This document shows, piece by piece, positions 16,788-27,009 of a stretch of DNA of 64,000 nt. This stretch comes from Devosia enhydra (GTDB lineage: Bacteria > Pseudomonadota > Alphaproteobacteria > Rhizobiales > Devosiaceae): assembly GCF_900119845.1 (NCBI RefSeq), contig NZ_FPKU01000001.1:1707528-1771527 (forward strand), written 5' to 3'. The position numbers and the translations under genes were made by a program. The notes below the pieces were generated by a model. It was not told where the DNA came from, made no database searches, and saw only the letters and a program-made list of their open reading frames with translations. Each line of letters begins with the position of its first letter. Position 1 is the stretch's first letter.

Positions 16788-16910
16788 CTGACCGTCCCCG
16801 CGCAGCCCCTGCCCTTCTTAAGCCTCTGATTTTCCTCATCCCGCCAGATGGCAAGGGCCTTGCAAGGCCTCACATCGAAGACCTGTCATTTCCTCCGGCC
16901 GGAGCCCTCC

Positions 16911-18200
16911 GTGACCCTGCCTGTCGCCAATCTGCTGCCGATGATCGGGGCCGTTGCCGGTCGCATCGCCTCGGGCGATGCCGCCGCGCCCGAACCCGAT
17001 GCCTTTGCCAAGGCTCTGGGCAGCGCGCTCGGCGGCAAGGCGGAGCAAACCATGGGCGCTGCACTCGCCGCCCTGCCCGGCAGCGACCAGGCCGATCCGC
17101 TGGCCCTCCTCGCCGACCTTGCCGAAAAGCTCGACGCCTTGCTGTCGGGTGCGGCGGGCGAAGGGCAGGATCCGCTGGCCGGCCTCCTTGCCGCTTTCCC
17201 GCAATTGCAGCAGGCGCTCGATCAGGCGATGGCCGATCGCCTGGCCGGTGTACCCAACGCCCTCCAGCCGCTGACCCAGCAGCTCGATACTCTCGCCGAT
17301 GCCCTGCGCGGACTCGATCCGGCGCTGGCCGATGGGCTCGCAGGCCTTGCCGCTAAGCTTTCGGGCGAAGCACCGGACGAAGCGCTGCTGCAGCGCCTTG
17401 CGGGTCTCGCCCGCCCGGCCGCAGCCGTGACAGACCCGGCTCCCGCTTTACCGCTGATCGAAAAGCCCGAAGACAAGGGCTTCCAGAAGCCGCAGGGCCT
17501 TGCGCCACCCGTCGCGGCAGAAACGACCAGCCCGCCGCCCGCCACCAGCCGCGAGGGCAAGGAGCGCTCCGCTTCCCCCGTGCGCGAGGCGATGACCGCC
17601 GCTGCCGCCCTCGCCGCCGAGGCTGGCACCGCCTCTCAGGCATCGGGCGATACCACCACCGATGGGCCGCAGAGCTTCCAGCAGATGCTCAACCAGCACC
17701 TGCGCAGCGAGGCGGGCCTCGCCCTCAGGCCCGGTCAGGGCGCCTATCCGCAGGCGCTCGGGCAGCTCGCCGTGCCGCAGGTGGCCTTCGAGATCGCCCG
17801 CCAGGTGCAGGCTGGCCAGAGCCGTTTCCAGATCCGCCTCGATCCGCCTGAACTGGGCCGCATCGATGTCAGGCTCGAAATCGATGGTGGCGGCGGGGTC
17901 AATGCCCGGCTGACCGTCGAGAAGGCCGAAACCCTCGACCTGCTCCAGCGCGACCAGCGCACCCTCGAGCGCGCCCTCGCCCAGGCCGGGCTCGAAGGCA
18001 GCCGCACCACGCTCGAATTCTCGCTCAAGAGCGGCACCGGCGGCTTTGCCGGCCAGGGCGGCGATCATCGGCAGGGCCTCGGCAGCGGCGCCGAGGCAGG
18101 CGGCAGCACCGGCGACGCCGATACCGCCGCGCCCCATCCGGCTGCCATTACCCTTTATCGCGGCACCGCCAGCCCCGGCGGCGTCGATCGTCTCGCCTAG
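16911..18200 (+). CDS. fliK: Flagellar hook-length control protein FliK
   Basis: A protein of 429 residues from the GTG at 16911 (GGAG eight bases upstream); an ATG at 16848 would add 21 unconvincing residues. FliK is a secreted ruler that stops hook growth and switches export specificity. The C-terminal hook-length control domain is visible at about residues 295-385, with QSRFQIRLDPPELGRIDVRLEI as the signature, followed by the helix ending TLDLLQRDQRTLERALAQ. The N-terminal two thirds are low-complexity, rich in Ala, Leu, Pro and Gly, as usual for FliK. The gene is followed after nine bases by flgD, as in other alphaproteobacteria. Confidence 0.93.
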   Translation: MTLPVANLLPMIGAVAGRIASGDAAAPEPDAFAKALGSALGGKAEQTMGAALAALPGSDQADPLALLADLAEKLDALLSGAAGEGQDPLAGLLAAFPQLQQALDQAMADRLAGVPNALQPLTQQLDTLADALRGLDPALADGLAGLAAKLSGEAPDEALLQRLAGLARPAAAVTDPAPALPLIEKPEDKGFQKPQGLAPPVAAETTSPPPATSREGKERSASPVREAMTAAAALAAEAGTASQASGDTTTDGPQSFQQMLNQHLRSEAGLALRPGQGAYPQALGQLAVPQVAFEIARQVQAGQSRFQIRLDPPELGRIDVRLEIDGGGGVNARLTVEKAETLDLLQRDQRTLERALAQAGLEGSRTTLEFSLKSGTGGFAGQGGDHRQGLGSGAEAGGSTGDADTAAPHPAAITLYRGTASPGGVDRLA

Positions 18201-18209
18201 GAGCATCCC

Positions 18210-18884
18210 ATGAGCGTCACCGGCATCAATGGCACCACGGCCGCGGCCAGCGGGCTCGGAGGCTCGCGCGCCAGCATCGCCGAGAATTTCGAGACGTTCC
18301 TCACGCTCCTCACCACCCAGCTCAAGAACCAGAACCCGCTCGATCCGCTCGATACCAACCAGTTCACGAGCCAGCTCGTCCAGTTCACGTCGGTCGAGCA
18401 GCAGCTCAAGACCAATGAATTCCTCGAAGCCATGGTGATGAGCACCACCACCGGCAATAACGGCCAGGCCGTCTCCTATATCGGCAGAACGGTGACGGCC
18501 TCGGGCGTGCGCTCGGAACTTGCCGGGGGCAGCGCCAACTGGAGCTTTTATGCCGAAAAGGCAGCGGACGTAACCGTCACCATCCGCGACGCTCAGGGCA
18601 ATGCCGTGCACACCCATCGCGGCAATGTCGCGCAGGGCGAGAGCGTCTATCGCTGGGATGGCATGGGCAGCGACGGCAAGGCCCGCCCCGATGGCACCTA
18701 TTCCATCTCCATCGATGCGCGCGATGCCGATGGCAAGCTCGTCTCGGTCTCGACCCAGATGCAGGGCGTGGTCACCGGCGTCGACTTCTCGGGCACCGAG
18801 CCCGTGCTCCTGATCGGCAATGCCCGCGTCAACCTCTCGAGCGTATCTTCGGTCAAGGCAACGCAGACCGCTTCGGGCGGTTGA
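18210..18884 (+). CDS. flgD: Flagellar hook capping protein FlgD
   Basis: A protein of 224 residues that caps the growing hook and guides FlgE assembly. The N-terminal signature ETFLTLLTTQLKNQNPLDP is at about residues 28-46 and is followed by FTSQLVQFTSVEQQLKTN. The C-terminal half has the usual Ig/FLG-type domains (YRWDGMGSDGKARPDGTYSI). A GGAGC lies before the ATG. It directly follows fliK and precedes sciP. Length is normal for the family. Confidence 0.96.
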   Translation: MSVTGINGTTAAASGLGGSRASIAENFETFLTLLTTQLKNQNPLDPLDTNQFTSQLVQFTSVEQQLKTNEFLEAMVMSTTTGNNGQAVSYIGRTVTASGVRSELAGGSANWSFYAEKAADVTVTIRDAQGNAVHTHRGNVAQGESVYRWDGMGSDGKARPDGTYSISIDARDADGKLVSVSTQMQGVVTGVDFSGTEPVLLIGNARVNLSSVSSVKATQTASGG

Positions 18885-18952
18885 TGCAACGTCCAGGTTG
18901 CTGTTGATCTAGTTCAATCAAATCAACTTCTTAACTGGTTGTAAGTTTTCGC

Positions 18953-18967
18953 TTAGCCAAATTTTAA
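18953..18967 (+). promoter_or_regulatory. CtrA-like box upstream of sciP
   Basis: TTAG at 18953-18956, seven bases, TTAA at 18964-18967: one mismatch from the CtrA consensus TTAA-N7-TTAA. It lies about 50 bases before the sciP start, where a CtrA activator site would be expected. A further TTAA-N7-TAAG arrangement begins at 18931. In Caulobacter sciP is CtrA-dependent, so the site fits. Confidence 0.55.
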
Positions 18968-19017
18968 GCGCGATCCGCCTATGCTCGATCTCAGGTCAGG
19001 TTGAGTATGAGAGTAGA

Positions 19018-19296
19018 ATGACCGTGCAAATGCGTCCCCGCGTGAAGTATGTCATCGGGCCCGACGGCAGTCCGCTGACCATTGCGGATCTTCCACCCAG
19101 GAATACCCGCCGCTGGGTCATCCGTCGCAAGGCGGAGGTTGTAGCAGCCGTGCGTGGCGGTCTCCTGAGCCTCGAAGAGGCTTGCGACCGCTACACATTA
19201 AGCGTCGACGAGTTTCTGAACTGGCAGGCTGCCATCGACAAGCACGGGCTTGCCGGATTGCGCACCACCTGGATCCAGCATTACCGCGAAAGCTGA
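19018..19296 (+). CDS. sciP: CtrA inhibitor SciP (DUF1153)
   Basis: A small helix-turn-helix protein of 92 residues that matches the DUF1153/SciP family over its whole length. The signature segments are YVIGPDGSPLTIADLPP, TRRWVIRRKAEVVAAVRGG and LSVDEFLNWQ. In Caulobacter SciP binds CtrA-RNA polymerase and blocks CtrA-dependent transcription in early cell-cycle stages. The ATG at 19018 is one of several close starts; the conserved part begins within a few residues. It stands alone between flgD and fliF with its own terminator behind it and a CtrA-like box in front. Confidence 0.95.
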   Translation: MTVQMRPRVKYVIGPDGSPLTIADLPPRNTRRWVIRRKAEVVAAVRGGLLSLEEACDRYTLSVDEFLNWQAAIDKHGLAGLRTTWIQHYRES

Positions 19297-19330
19297 ACGC
19301 CCGCCTGTCGGTCGTTCCGCCCGCAAGATC

Positions 19331-19362
19331 AGCCCGCCAGCCCCGCGCCGGCGGGCTTTTTT
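19331..19362 (+). terminator. Rho-independent terminator after sciP
   Basis: AGCCCGCC at 19331-19338 pairs with GGCGGGCT at 19350-19357, followed by a run of five T. It separates sciP from the fliF operon. Confidence 0.85.
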
Positions 19363-19435
19363 GCGCCCGTCGCGATCCCGCCAAGCCCCTTCGACCCGGC
19401 AGAACCTGCCTCAATTTCGCAGTCTGCACCGGTGG

Positions 19436-19451
19436 TTAACCACTTGTTTAC
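19436..19451 (+). promoter_or_regulatory. CtrA-like box upstream of fliF
   Basis: TTAA at 19436-19439, seven bases, TTTAC at 19447-19451: one mismatch from the TTAA-N7-TTAAC consensus. It lies about 87 bases before the probable fliF start and after the sciP terminator. In Caulobacter the fliF operon is a CtrA-activated class II operon. Confidence 0.6.
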
Positions 19452-19537
19452 CATCCACTCGGTAATTTTTGCCTATTGGGGGCAGCTGCGTCGGAACAAA
19501 GCGCGCTGCCGATGGCACATGGTCTCGGGTCAATCGC

Positions 19538-21178
19538 GTGAACGCAGCGCTGCAGTTCGTCAACCGCCTCGGTCTTGCGCGGGTTGCGGCCATGGCCGTG
19601 GTCGCCGTGCTGATGCTCGGCTTTTTCGCCGTGCTCATCATGCGCGCCTCCACCCCGATGATGGCACCGCTCTATTCAGGCCTCAGCCTCGAGGATTCCA
19701 ACGCCATCGTCGAGGAGCTGCGCGGCGCCGGCGTGCCCTTCGAGCTGCGCGGTGAAGGCGACACCATCGCCATCCCGCGCGACCAGATCACCACCTGGCG
19801 CATGACCCTGGCCGGCTCAGGCCTGCCGCGGAGCGGCCAGGTCGGCTACGAAATCTTCGACCAGCAATCGAGCCTGGGCGCCACCTCCTTCGTCCAGAAC
19901 ATCAACAATGTCCGCGCGCTCGAAGGCGAACTGGCGCGCACCATCACCTCGCTCAACCGCATCCGCACCGCCCGCGTCCACCTCGTGCTGCCCGAGCGCG
20001 AGCTGTTCCGTCGCGAGCGCAAGGACCCCTCGGCCTCCATCGCACTGGGTGTACGCGGCGAACTGACCTCGGGCGAAATCCGCGCCATCCAGCATCTCGT
20101 CGCCTCAGCCATCGAGGGCATGAGCCCGATGCGTGTCTCGATCGTGGACGACAATGGGCGCCTCCTCGCCTCGGGCTCGGGCGAAGATACGCCCGGCATG
20201 GCCGGCTCGCAGATGGAAGAGCGCGTGCTCGGCGTCGAGACCCGCCTGCGCACCCGCGTCGAGGAATTGCTCGCCGACGTGGTCGGCGCCAACCGCGCCC
20301 GCGTGCAGGTCTCGGCCGAGCTCGATCTCAACCGCCTGACCCGCACCGCCGAGACCTTCGACCCCGACGGGCAGGTGGTGCGTTCGACCCAGACGCGCGA
20401 AGTGGTCAATTCCAGCACCGGTCCGGGCCGTACCGGCGAAGTCAGCGTCGCCAACCAGCTGCCCGGGGCCAATGCCTCCAACTCCGGCGGCGGCAATGCC
20501 GAGCAGGGCTCGACCACCGAGGAAACCGTCAACTACGAGATTTCCCGCACCACCCAGACAGAAACCACAGAGGCCGGCGGCATCAAGCGCGTCTCGGTGG
20601 CCGTGGTGGTCGATGGCATCTATGCCGATGACGGGGCGGGCGGCACCGCCTGGCGTCCGCGCACGCCCGACGAGATCGCCCAGCTCACCGCCCTCGTGCG
20701 CTCTGCCGTGGGCTTTGACAGCACCCGCGGCGATACCGTCGAAGTCGTCAACATGCAGTTCGCCGAGCGCGCCGGGGCCACCGGGCCGGGCACGGCAGCA
20801 GCCGATACGCTGTTTGATTTCACCCGCGACGATCTGATGAAGGGCGCCGAGATGCTCGTGACGCTTATCATCGCGCTCGCACTGGTGCTCTTCGTCATGC
20901 GCCCGCTGCTGCGCCGGGTGATGACGCCCGAAACCCCGCTCGCCCTTTCCCCGACCGCCGCGGTGGGTGGCCCCGGCCTGCCCGTCCCGGCCAATGGCGC
21001 CGCATCCGAAACGGCTGGCGAGGGCGCCTCCCAGGTCCGCGTGCCCGATTGGGTCACCAATGCCCGCTCGGCCGGGGAAGCGCAGGCCAAGACCGTCAAG
21101 ACCGTCGGCACACTCATCGAGGAAAACCCCAAGCAGGCCGCCCTCATCGTTCGTGACTGGCTGGGGAACGCCGCATGA
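19538..21178 (+). CDS. fliF: Flagellar MS-ring protein FliF
   Basis: A membrane protein of 546 residues forming the MS ring in the inner membrane. The GTG at 19538 gives the usual FliF N-terminus ([11 protein letters not shown]); a TTG at 19469 is an alternative. The first membrane segment is at about 18-40, the YscJ-like domain follows ([20 protein letters not shown], then [30 protein letters not shown]), then the MS-ring C-terminal domain and a second membrane segment at about 436-455 ([17 protein letters not shown]). The C-terminal FliG-binding tail is present (DWLGNAA). Its stop overlaps fliG by four bases (ATGA). A CtrA-like box lies upstream. Confidence 0.96.
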   Translation: MNAALQFVNRLGLARVAAMAVVAVLMLGFFAVLIMRASTPMMAPLYSGLSLEDSNAIVEELRGAGVPFELRGEGDTIAIPRDQITTWRMTLAGSGLPRSGQVGYEIFDQQSSLGATSFVQNINNVRALEGELARTITSLNRIRTARVHLVLPERELFRRERKDPSASIALGVRGELTSGEIRAIQHLVASAIEGMSPMRVSIVDDNGRLLASGSGEDTPGMAGSQMEERVLGVETRLRTRVEELLADVVGANRARVQVSAELDLNRLTRTAETFDPDGQVVRSTQTREVVNSSTGPGRTGEVSVANQLPGANASNSGGGNAEQGSTTEETVNYEISRTTQTETTEAGGIKRVSVAVVVDGIYADDGAGGTAWRPRTPDEIAQLTALVRSAVGFDSTRGDTVEVVNMQFAERAGATGPGTAAADTLFDFTRDDLMKGAEMLVTLIIALALVLFVMRPLLRRVMTPETPLALSPTAAVGGPGLPVPANGAASETAGEGASQVRVPDWVTNARSAGEAQAKTVKTVGTLIEENPKQAALIVRDWLGNAA

Positions 21179-22242
21179 GCATGGAAGAGGCCACCGCCGC
21201 CGCCTTTGCCGAACGCCAGCTCGTGGTCGGCGCCAATGCCAGCCGCCGCGCCCTCAATGGCGACGAGAAGGCGGCTGTCCTGCTGCTCGCGCTCGGGCCC
21301 GATGTCGGCCGCCCGATCCTCGAGGAGCTCGACGAGGAGGAGGTTCGCGTCCTCTCCCGCGCCATGGTGCGGCTCGGGCCGATCACCCCGGATATGCTCG
21401 ATGATCTGCTCGTCGAGTTCGTCACCAATATCAGCGCCAATGGCACGATTGCCGGCAATACCGAAACCACGCAGCGCCTGCTGCTCTCCTTCCTCCCCTC
21501 CGACCGGGTGGATGCGATCATGGAGGAGATCCGCGGGCCGGCGGGTCGCACCATGTGGGAAAAGCTCTCCAACGTTCAGGAGGATGTGCTCGCCAGCTAC
21601 CTCAAGAACGAATATCCCCAGACCATCGCCGTCGTGCTCTCCAAGATCGCGCCCGACCATGCCGGCCGCGTGCTGACCGCCCTGCCCGAAGAACTGGCGA
21701 TGGATGTGGTGGCGCGCATGCTGGCGCTCGAGCCGGTGCAGAAGGAAATCCTCGAAAAGATCGAGGCCACCCTGCGTTCAGAATTCATGGCCACCCTCTC
21801 GCACGCCAAGCGCCGCGACAGCCACGAGCTCATGGCCGACATCTTCAACGCCTTCGACCGCCAGACCGAGACGCGCTTTCTCACGGCGCTCGAGGATTCC
21901 GATCGCGAGGCCGCTGAGCGCATCAAGGCGCTTATGTTCACCTTCGAGGACCTGACCCGCCTGCCCGCCTCCTCGATCCAGACGCTTCTGCAAAAGATCG
22001 ACAAAAAGGAGTTGGCGCTGGCTCTCAAGGGCGCCAGCGAAACGGTCAAGGATCTGTTCTTCTCCAACATGTCCGTGCGGGCAGGCAAGCTGCTGCGCGA
22101 CGACATGGAGGCCATGGGCCCGGTGCGCCTCAAGGATGTCGACGAGGCACAGGGCCGCATGGTCGCGGCCGCCAAGGACATGGCCGCGCGCGGCGAGATC
22201 ATCATCACCAAGGCCAAGGGCGATGAGGAGATGATCCTGTGA
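21175..22242 (+). CDS. fliG: Flagellar motor switch protein FliG
   Basis: A C-ring protein of 355 residues that couples torque from the stator to the MS ring. The N-terminal FliF-binding domain starts [13 protein letters not shown] at about residue 29; the middle domain contains the [14 protein letters not shown] segment with the EHPQ-like motif, and the C-terminal domain carries the torque helix with alternating charges ([28 protein letters not shown], then [20 protein letters not shown]). Length is normal. It overlaps fliF and fliH through four-base junctions, so the four genes fliF-fliG-fliH-fliN are translationally coupled. Confidence 0.97.
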   Translation: MSMEEATAAAFAERQLVVGANASRRALNGDEKAAVLLLALGPDVGRPILEELDEEEVRVLSRAMVRLGPITPDMLDDLLVEFVTNISANGTIAGNTETTQRLLLSFLPSDRVDAIMEEIRGPAGRTMWEKLSNVQEDVLASYLKNEYPQTIAVVLSKIAPDHAGRVLTALPEELAMDVVARMLALEPVQKEILEKIEATLRSEFMATLSHAKRRDSHELMADIFNAFDRQTETRFLTALEDSDREAAERIKALMFTFEDLTRLPASSIQTLLQKIDKKELALALKGASETVKDLFFSNMSVRAGKLLRDDMEAMGPVRLKDVDEAQGRMVAAAKDMAARGEIIITKAKGDEEMIL

Positions 22243-22889
22243 GCGCTGTTCCCGCCCGCTTCACCTTCGATCTCGATCTGGGCCATCGCCCGGCCGACCG
22301 TGCCCCGCAGCCCCAGCCCGCGATGGCCGAGGCAGCGCTGGTTGCCCGTATCGAGGATGCGCGCCGCGAAGCCCATGCCCAGGGCGTGGCCGAGGGCGAA
22401 CGCACGGCCTCAGTGCGCGCCCAGCGCCAGCTCGCCGCGGCCATCGACGCCCTCGCCAACCGCGCTGCCCAGTTCGCCATGGCCGAGACCGCCCAGCGCC
22501 GCGAGCGCCTCGCCGACGCCGTCGATCTCGCGCTCGTGGTGGCCCGCAAGCTCTCGGGCGCCGCCATCGATGCGCTGCCCCAGGCGCCGCTGGAGACGCT
22601 TCTTTCGGAGGCTCTGGCCTCGGTCGGGCGCATGCCCGGCATCGTCATCCGCTGCCACCCCGACCTCGTTGCTCATTTCGAGCCCACCGCCACGCGCATG
22701 CTCGCCGAACGCGGGCTCGAGGGCCGCGTCGTCATCGTGGGCGATGCCACCCTCGCGCCCGGCGATGGCCGCGTCGAATGGGCCGATGGCGGCATCGCGC
22801 GCGACAGCGCCGCCATCGCGGCCGAAGTCGACCGCGCGATCAGCGCCTTTCTTGCAACCGACGCCTCGCGCCCGGAGACGACGCCATGA
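22239..22889 (+). CDS. fliH: Flagellar export ATPase regulator FliH
   Basis: A protein of 216 residues starting at a GTG that overlaps the fliG stop. It has the FliH layout: a variable N-terminus, a long alanine- and arginine-rich helix (about 30-100) and a C-terminal domain with [11 protein letters not shown] and the GRVEWADGG motif typical of FliH/YscL proteins. FliH holds the FliI ATPase in check and links it to the C ring through FliN, which is encoded next. Sequence conservation is low in this family, so the call leans on the [10 protein letters not shown] motif and on position. Confidence 0.92.
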   Translation: MSAVPARFTFDLDLGHRPADRAPQPQPAMAEAALVARIEDARREAHAQGVAEGERTASVRAQRQLAAAIDALANRAAQFAMAETAQRRERLADAVDLALVVARKLSGAAIDALPQAPLETLLSEALASVGRMPGIVIRCHPDLVAHFEPTATRMLAERGLEGRVVIVGDATLAPGDGRVEWADGGIARDSAAIAAEVDRAISAFLATDASRPETTP

Positions 22890-23212
22890 CACAAGGCAAC
22901 GACCACGGCATCACCTTCGAAGAAATGCAGCCCGCCCCGCGGGGCGGCGACACCGACCCGGGCGACAAGACCGCCATCGACCTCGAAGCCGTCTTCGACG
23001 TCCCCGTCCGCATCTCGGTGGTGCTCGGACGGACCCGCATGACGGTCTCGGACCTCCTGAAACTGGGCGTCGGCACCGTCGTCGAACTCGACCGCCAGGT
23101 CGGGGAAGCCGTCGAGATCTTCGTCAACGACCGCCTCGTGGCGCGCGGCGAAATCGTGCTCGTCGAAAACCGCCTCGGCGTCACCATGACCGAAATCATC
23201 CGGGCCGGCTGA
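22886..23212 (+). CDS. fliN: Flagellar motor switch protein FliN
   Basis: A C-ring protein of 108 residues. The SpoA/FliN domain covers residues 32-105 ([23 protein letters not shown], then [20 protein letters not shown] and [20 protein letters not shown]). The ATG at 22886 overlaps the fliH stop; a longer open frame upstream only reads through fliH. FliM is not in this window, so the C ring is completed from another locus. A REP-type palindrome pair follows, before flbD. Confidence 0.96.
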   Translation: MTQGNDHGITFEEMQPAPRGGDTDPGDKTAIDLEAVFDVPVRISVVLGRTRMTVSDLLKLGVGTVVELDRQVGEAVEIFVNDRLVARGEIVLVENRLGVTMTEIIRAG

Positions 23213-23237
23213 CAATGGCAATCCCCTCCCCCTCCGC

Positions 23238-23369
23238 CGTCGTCCCTGCGAAAGCAGGGACCTCCGTTCACGACACCACCCCGCAGACAGAACGTCCTGC
23301 TTTCGCAGGAACGACCCGGCGGGACGATGCAAACATACTGGACCTCATCCTGAGCCTGAAGGACGAGGT
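23238..23369. repeat. REP-type palindromic element between fliN and flbD
   Basis: Two small hairpins, GTCCCTGC-GAAA-GCAGGGAC (23241-23260) and TCCTGC-TTTC-GCAGGA (23295-23310), are also reverse complements of one another and give a two-armed structure. A second type follows: CCTCATCCT (23343-23351) with AGGACGAGG (23360-23368). Both types recur at 42.6, 42.9, 50.1, 60.9 and 63.1 kb. Here the element interrupts an otherwise tight flagellar operon. Confidence 0.85.
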
Positions 23370-23402
23370 CCGGGCACACCCTTCCGAACTGGGAACACCG
23401 CC

Positions 23403-24770
23403 ATGCGCCTGATGATCGTGGGAGCCCTTGAGGGCCAGCTGAGCCAGGCCACCGCCCTTGCCATGAAGGGCGGCGCCAAGGTCTCGCATGCCCCCTCCGT
23501 CGATATCGCCATGGCGGCCCTGCGCGCGGGGCGCGGCGCCGATCTGCTGCTCGTCGATGTCATGTCCGACATTGCCGGGCTCATCGCCGCGCTCGAAGCC
23601 GAGCGCTTCCACGTGCCGGTGGTCGCCTGCGGCACCGAAACCAATGCGGCCGCCGCCGTCAATGCCATCCGCGCCGGGGCCAAGGAGTACATCCCCCTGC
23701 CTCCCGATGCCGAGCTGATCGCCGCCGTCATCGCGGCGGTGGCGCGCGACAGCACCGATTTCCTCTACCGCGATCCGGCCATGGCGCGCGTCGTCAAGCT
23801 CGCCGACCAGGTTGCGGGTTCGGATGCCAGCGTGCTCATCACCGGCGAAAGCGGCACCGGCAAGGAGGTGATGGCGCGCTACATGCACAGCCGGTCGCGC
23901 CGCGCCTCGGGCCCGTTCATTTCCATCAACTGCGCCGCCATTCCCGAAGCCCTGCTCGAAAGCGAGCTCTTCGGCCATGAGAAGGGCGCCTTCACCGGCG
24001 CCGTAGCCCGCCGGCTGGGCAAGTTCGAGGAAGCCACCGGCGGCACCCTGCTGCTCGACGAAATCTCCGAGATGGATGTCCGCCTCCAGGCCAAGCTGCT
24101 TCGCGCCATACAGGAGCGGCAGATCGATCGCGTCGGCGGCATCCGGCCGGTCAAGGTCGATATCCGCATCCTCGCCACCTCCAACCGCAACCTCGCCGAG
24201 GCCGTGCGCGAAGGCAGCTTCCGTGAGGATCTGCTGTTCCGCCTCAACGTCGTCAACCTCAAGCTGCCGCCCCTGCGCGAGCGCCCGGCCGATATCGCCG
24301 CGCTCTCGGATCATTTCGTCGAGAAATACGCCCGCGCCAACGGGCTGGGCGAGCGCAGCCTTTCGGCCGAAGCCCGCTCCGAACTCCAGCGCGCGCCCTG
24401 GCGCGGCAATGTCCGCGAGCTCGAAAACACCCTGCACCGCGCCGTGCTGCTGGCCTCGGGCTCGGAGATCGGGCCCGACGCCATCGCCATGCCCGATGGC
24501 ACCGGCCTCTCCGAGGTCGTGCGCACCGCCACACTCGCCGAGACCGCGGCCCAGACTGCCGCCGATGTCGCCCGCTCACTCGTCGGCCGCACCGTCGCCG
24601 ATGTCGAGCGCAACCTCATCCTCGATACTCTCGATCACGTGCTGGGCAACCGCACCCACGCCGCCAACATCCTCGGCATTTCAATCCGCACCCTGCGCAA
24701 CAAGCTCAACCAGTATGCCGATGAAGGCCTCGCCATCCCCGCCCCCGGCGAACAGCGCTCGGTGGCCTGA
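23403..24770 (+). CDS. flbD: Sigma54-dependent flagellar activator FlbD
   Basis: A response-regulator-type activator of 455 residues for late flagellar genes. The receiver domain (1-120) is degenerate: the N-terminal acidic pair is missing ([11 protein letters not shown]), though an aspartate remains in LLLVDVMS, as in Caulobacter FlbD, which works without a classical cognate kinase. The AAA+ sigma54-interaction domain is complete: Walker A GESGTGKE, the GAFTGA loop (HEKGAFTGA), Walker B LLLDEI, and the [11 protein letters not shown] segment. The C-terminal Fis-like helix-turn-helix reads [18 protein letters not shown]. The gene lies in the fliF-flhA block, separated from fliN by a REP element. 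Confidence 0.95.
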   Translation: MRLMIVGALEGQLSQATALAMKGGAKVSHAPSVDIAMAALRAGRGADLLLVDVMSDIAGLIAALEAERFHVPVVACGTETNAAAAVNAIRAGAKEYIPLPPDAELIAAVIAAVARDSTDFLYRDPAMARVVKLADQVAGSDASVLITGESGTGKEVMARYMHSRSRRASGPFISINCAAIPEALLESELFGHEKGAFTGAVARRLGKFEEATGGTLLLDEISEMDVRLQAKLLRAIQERQIDRVGGIRPVKVDIRILATSNRNLAEAVREGSFREDLLFRLNVVNLKLPPLRERPADIAALSDHFVEKYARANGLGERSLSAEARSELQRAPWRGNVRELENTLHRAVLLASGSEIGPDAIAMPDGTGLSEVVRTATLAETAAQTAADVARSLVGRTVADVERNLILDTLDHVLGNRTHAANILGISIRTLRNKLNQYADEGLAIPAPGEQRSVA

Positions 24771-24827
24771 GGTGGCACCTGGGATCATCCCCTCCTCCCC
24801 ACCCGTTATCCCGGCGAAGATTAGCCG

Positions 24828-26951
24828 ATGACCGATCTCCCCGGCCCCATCCCGTCGCGCTTCAGCCTGCCCTCGGCCCGCAACGTGCTCGATACGCTGC
24901 GCTCGGGCGAGATCATGCTCGCCATCGGCGTCATGGGGCTCATCGTCATCCTCATCGTGCCGATGCCGCCGCTGCTGCTCGACATGCTGCTGGCCATATC
25001 GATCGTCTTTTCTGTGATGATCCTGATGACGGCGCTGTTCATCCAGCGTCCGCTCGAATTCTCGTCCTTCCCCACGGTGCTGCTGATTGCCACCATGCTG
25101 CGGCTGGGGCTGTCGATCGCCTCCACCCGGCTTATCCTCTCGGATGGGCATACCGGCACCGATGCGGCGGGGCACGTCATCGAGGCTTTCGGCAATTTCG
25201 TCACGCGCGGCAATTTCGTCATCGGCGCGGTGATCTTTGCCATCCTCACCATCGTCAATTTCATCGTCATCACCAAAGGCTCGGGCCGCATCGCCGAAGT
25301 GGCCGCCCGCTTCAGCCTCGATGCCATGCCCGGCAAGCAGATGGCCATCGATGCCGATCTCTCCGCCGGCCTCATCGATGAAGCCACCGCCCGCAAGCGC
25401 CGCGAGACGCTCGAGGGCGAAAGCGCCTTTTTCGGCAACATGGATGGCGCCAGCAAATTCGTGCGCGGCGATGCCATCGCCGGCCTCCTCATCACCTTCG
25501 TCAACATCCTCGCCGGCATGTTCATCGGGGTGGCGCAGGAGGGGCTGAACTTCTCCGAGGCCGGCAGCATCTATACCCTGCTCACCATCGGCGATGGTCT
25601 CGTCTCGCAGATCCCGGCGCTCATCACCTCCACTGCCGCCGGCATCCTCGTGTCGAAATCGGGCGTCGTGGGCGCCGCCGACAAGGCGCTGAGCAAGCAG
25701 TTCAGCCATTATCCGGCCGCGCTCGGCATGTCGGCCGGCGCCATGGCGGTGCTGGCGCTCCTGCCCGGCATGCCGATGCTCACCTTCCTCGCGCTCGCCG
25801 CCGGCGTCGGCTTCCTCGCCTATCGCGCCACCACCCAGAAGAAGGCCGAGGCGGCCAAGGTCGCGCTGGACGAAGCCAAGTCGGCTCCGCCCGCCACCCC
25901 GCGCAACGAGGAGCCGCCGATCGCCGAGAGCCTCAAGATGGACGATCTCAAGCTCGAGCTCGGCTATGGGCTCCTGAGCCTCGTCAAGGAGGACGAGAAC
26001 GGCACCGATCGGCTGACCGAGCAGATCAAGGCCCTGCGCCGCCAGCTCGCCACCGATCTCGGCTTCGTCATGCCGCCGGTGCGCATTCTCGACAACATGC
26101 AGCTCGAGCCCAACGATTATCGCATCCGCATCAAGGAAGTGGAGGCCGGCGCCGGCCAGATCTTCCCCAGCCAGCTGATGGTGATGGACCCGATGGGCCG
26201 CGAGATCACCCTGCCCGGCCACCACACCACCGAGCCGACCTTCGGGCTGCCCGCCACCTGGATCGAGAGCGGGCTGCGCGACGAGGCCGAGCTGCGCGGC
26301 CTCTCCATCGTCGATCCCTCCACGGTGATTTCCACCCACCTCACCGAAGTGCTCAAGGCCAATGTCGCCGACCTCCTGAGCTACGCCAATGTGCAGTCAT
26401 TGCTCGGGGGCCTCTCCAAGGAGCAGCAGAAGCTGGTGGAAGACATCGTGCCCGCGCAGATTTCCGTTTCCGGCATCCAGCGCGTGCTCCAGACGCTCCT
26501 GAGCGAGCGCATCTCCATCCGCGACCTGCCCACCATTCTTGAAGGCATCGCCGAGATTGCCGGCACCGGCCGCAGCGCCCAGATGATCGCCGAGCATGTG
26601 CGCAGCCGGCTCGCCCGCCAGCTCTGCGCCGCCAATCTGGGGCCCGATGGCAACCTGCCGCTCCTCACCCTTTCCCCGCAATGGGAGCGCGACTTCGCCG
26701 AGGCCATGGTGGGGGAAGGCGCCGAGCGGCATCTCGCCATGGCGCCCTCGCGCCTGCAGCAGTTCATCATCGGCATCCAGCAGGGCTTCGAGAATGCCGC
26801 CCAGCGCGGCGAGGTGCCGGTGCTGATCACCTCCCCCTCCATCCGCCCGCATGTGCGCGCCATCATCGAGCGCTTCCGGCCCCAGACGGTGGTGATGAGC
26901 CAGAACGAGGTGCACCCGCGCATCCGCCTCAAGACGCTCGGCAGCGTCTGA
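24828..26951 (+). CDS. flhA: Flagellar type III export gate protein FlhA
   Basis: A protein of 707 residues. The N-terminal half has about eight membrane segments starting at residue 25 (IMLAIGVMGLIVILIV), with the family signature LSIASTRLIL and the conserved cytoplasmic FHIPEP-type loop (RIAEVAARFSLDAMPGKQMAIDADL). The C-terminal cytoplasmic domain (about 360-707) docks export chaperones. Length is normal. fliR and flhB, often next to flhA, are not in the window. The tail is followed after 19 bases by a perfect CtrA box. Confidence 0.97.
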   Translation: MTDLPGPIPSRFSLPSARNVLDTLRSGEIMLAIGVMGLIVILIVPMPPLLLDMLLAISIVFSVMILMTALFIQRPLEFSSFPTVLLIATMLRLGLSIASTRLILSDGHTGTDAAGHVIEAFGNFVTRGNFVIGAVIFAILTIVNFIVITKGSGRIAEVAARFSLDAMPGKQMAIDADLSAGLIDEATARKRRETLEGESAFFGNMDGASKFVRGDAIAGLLITFVNILAGMFIGVAQEGLNFSEAGSIYTLLTIGDGLVSQIPALITSTAAGILVSKSGVVGAADKALSKQFSHYPAALGMSAGAMAVLALLPGMPMLTFLALAAGVGFLAYRATTQKKAEAAKVALDEAKSAPPATPRNEEPPIAESLKMDDLKLELGYGLLSLVKEDENGTDRLTEQIKALRRQLATDLGFVMPPVRILDNMQLEPNDYRIRIKEVEAGAGQIFPSQLMVMDPMGREITLPGHHTTEPTFGLPATWIESGLRDEAELRGLSIVDPSTVISTHLTEVLKANVADLLSYANVQSLLGGLSKEQQKLVEDIVPAQISVSGIQRVLQTLLSERISIRDLPTILEGIAEIAGTGRSAQMIAEHVRSRLARQLCAANLGPDGNLPLLTLSPQWERDFAEAMVGEGAERHLAMAPSRLQQFIIGIQQGFENAAQRGEVPVLITSPSIRPHVRAIIERFRPQTVVMSQNEVHPRIRLKTLGSV

Positions 26952-26970
26952 CCGGTCCCCCGTTAACCAG

Positions 26971-26986
26971 TTAAAGCCGGGTTAAC
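26971..26986 (+). promoter_or_regulatory. Perfect CtrA box TTAA-N7-TTAAC after flhA
   Basis: TTAA at 26971-26974, seven bases, TTAAC at 26982-26986 matches the full CtrA consensus. A third TTAA begins at 26963. It lies 20 bases after the flhA stop, about 105 bases before a strong terminator and 350 bases before the PRC-barrel gene. It is the best CtrA site in the window. Confidence 0.7.
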
Positions 26987-27009
26987 CGCAAGGCCGGAGT
27001 TTGCTGGCA

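Noticed and set aside
24681-26339. Long open frame of 552 codons antisense to flhA
   Set aside because: It is an antisense shadow created by the high third-position GC of flhA; its translation is rich in Gly, Ala, Arg, Glu and His without any motif, and flhA itself is unambiguous.
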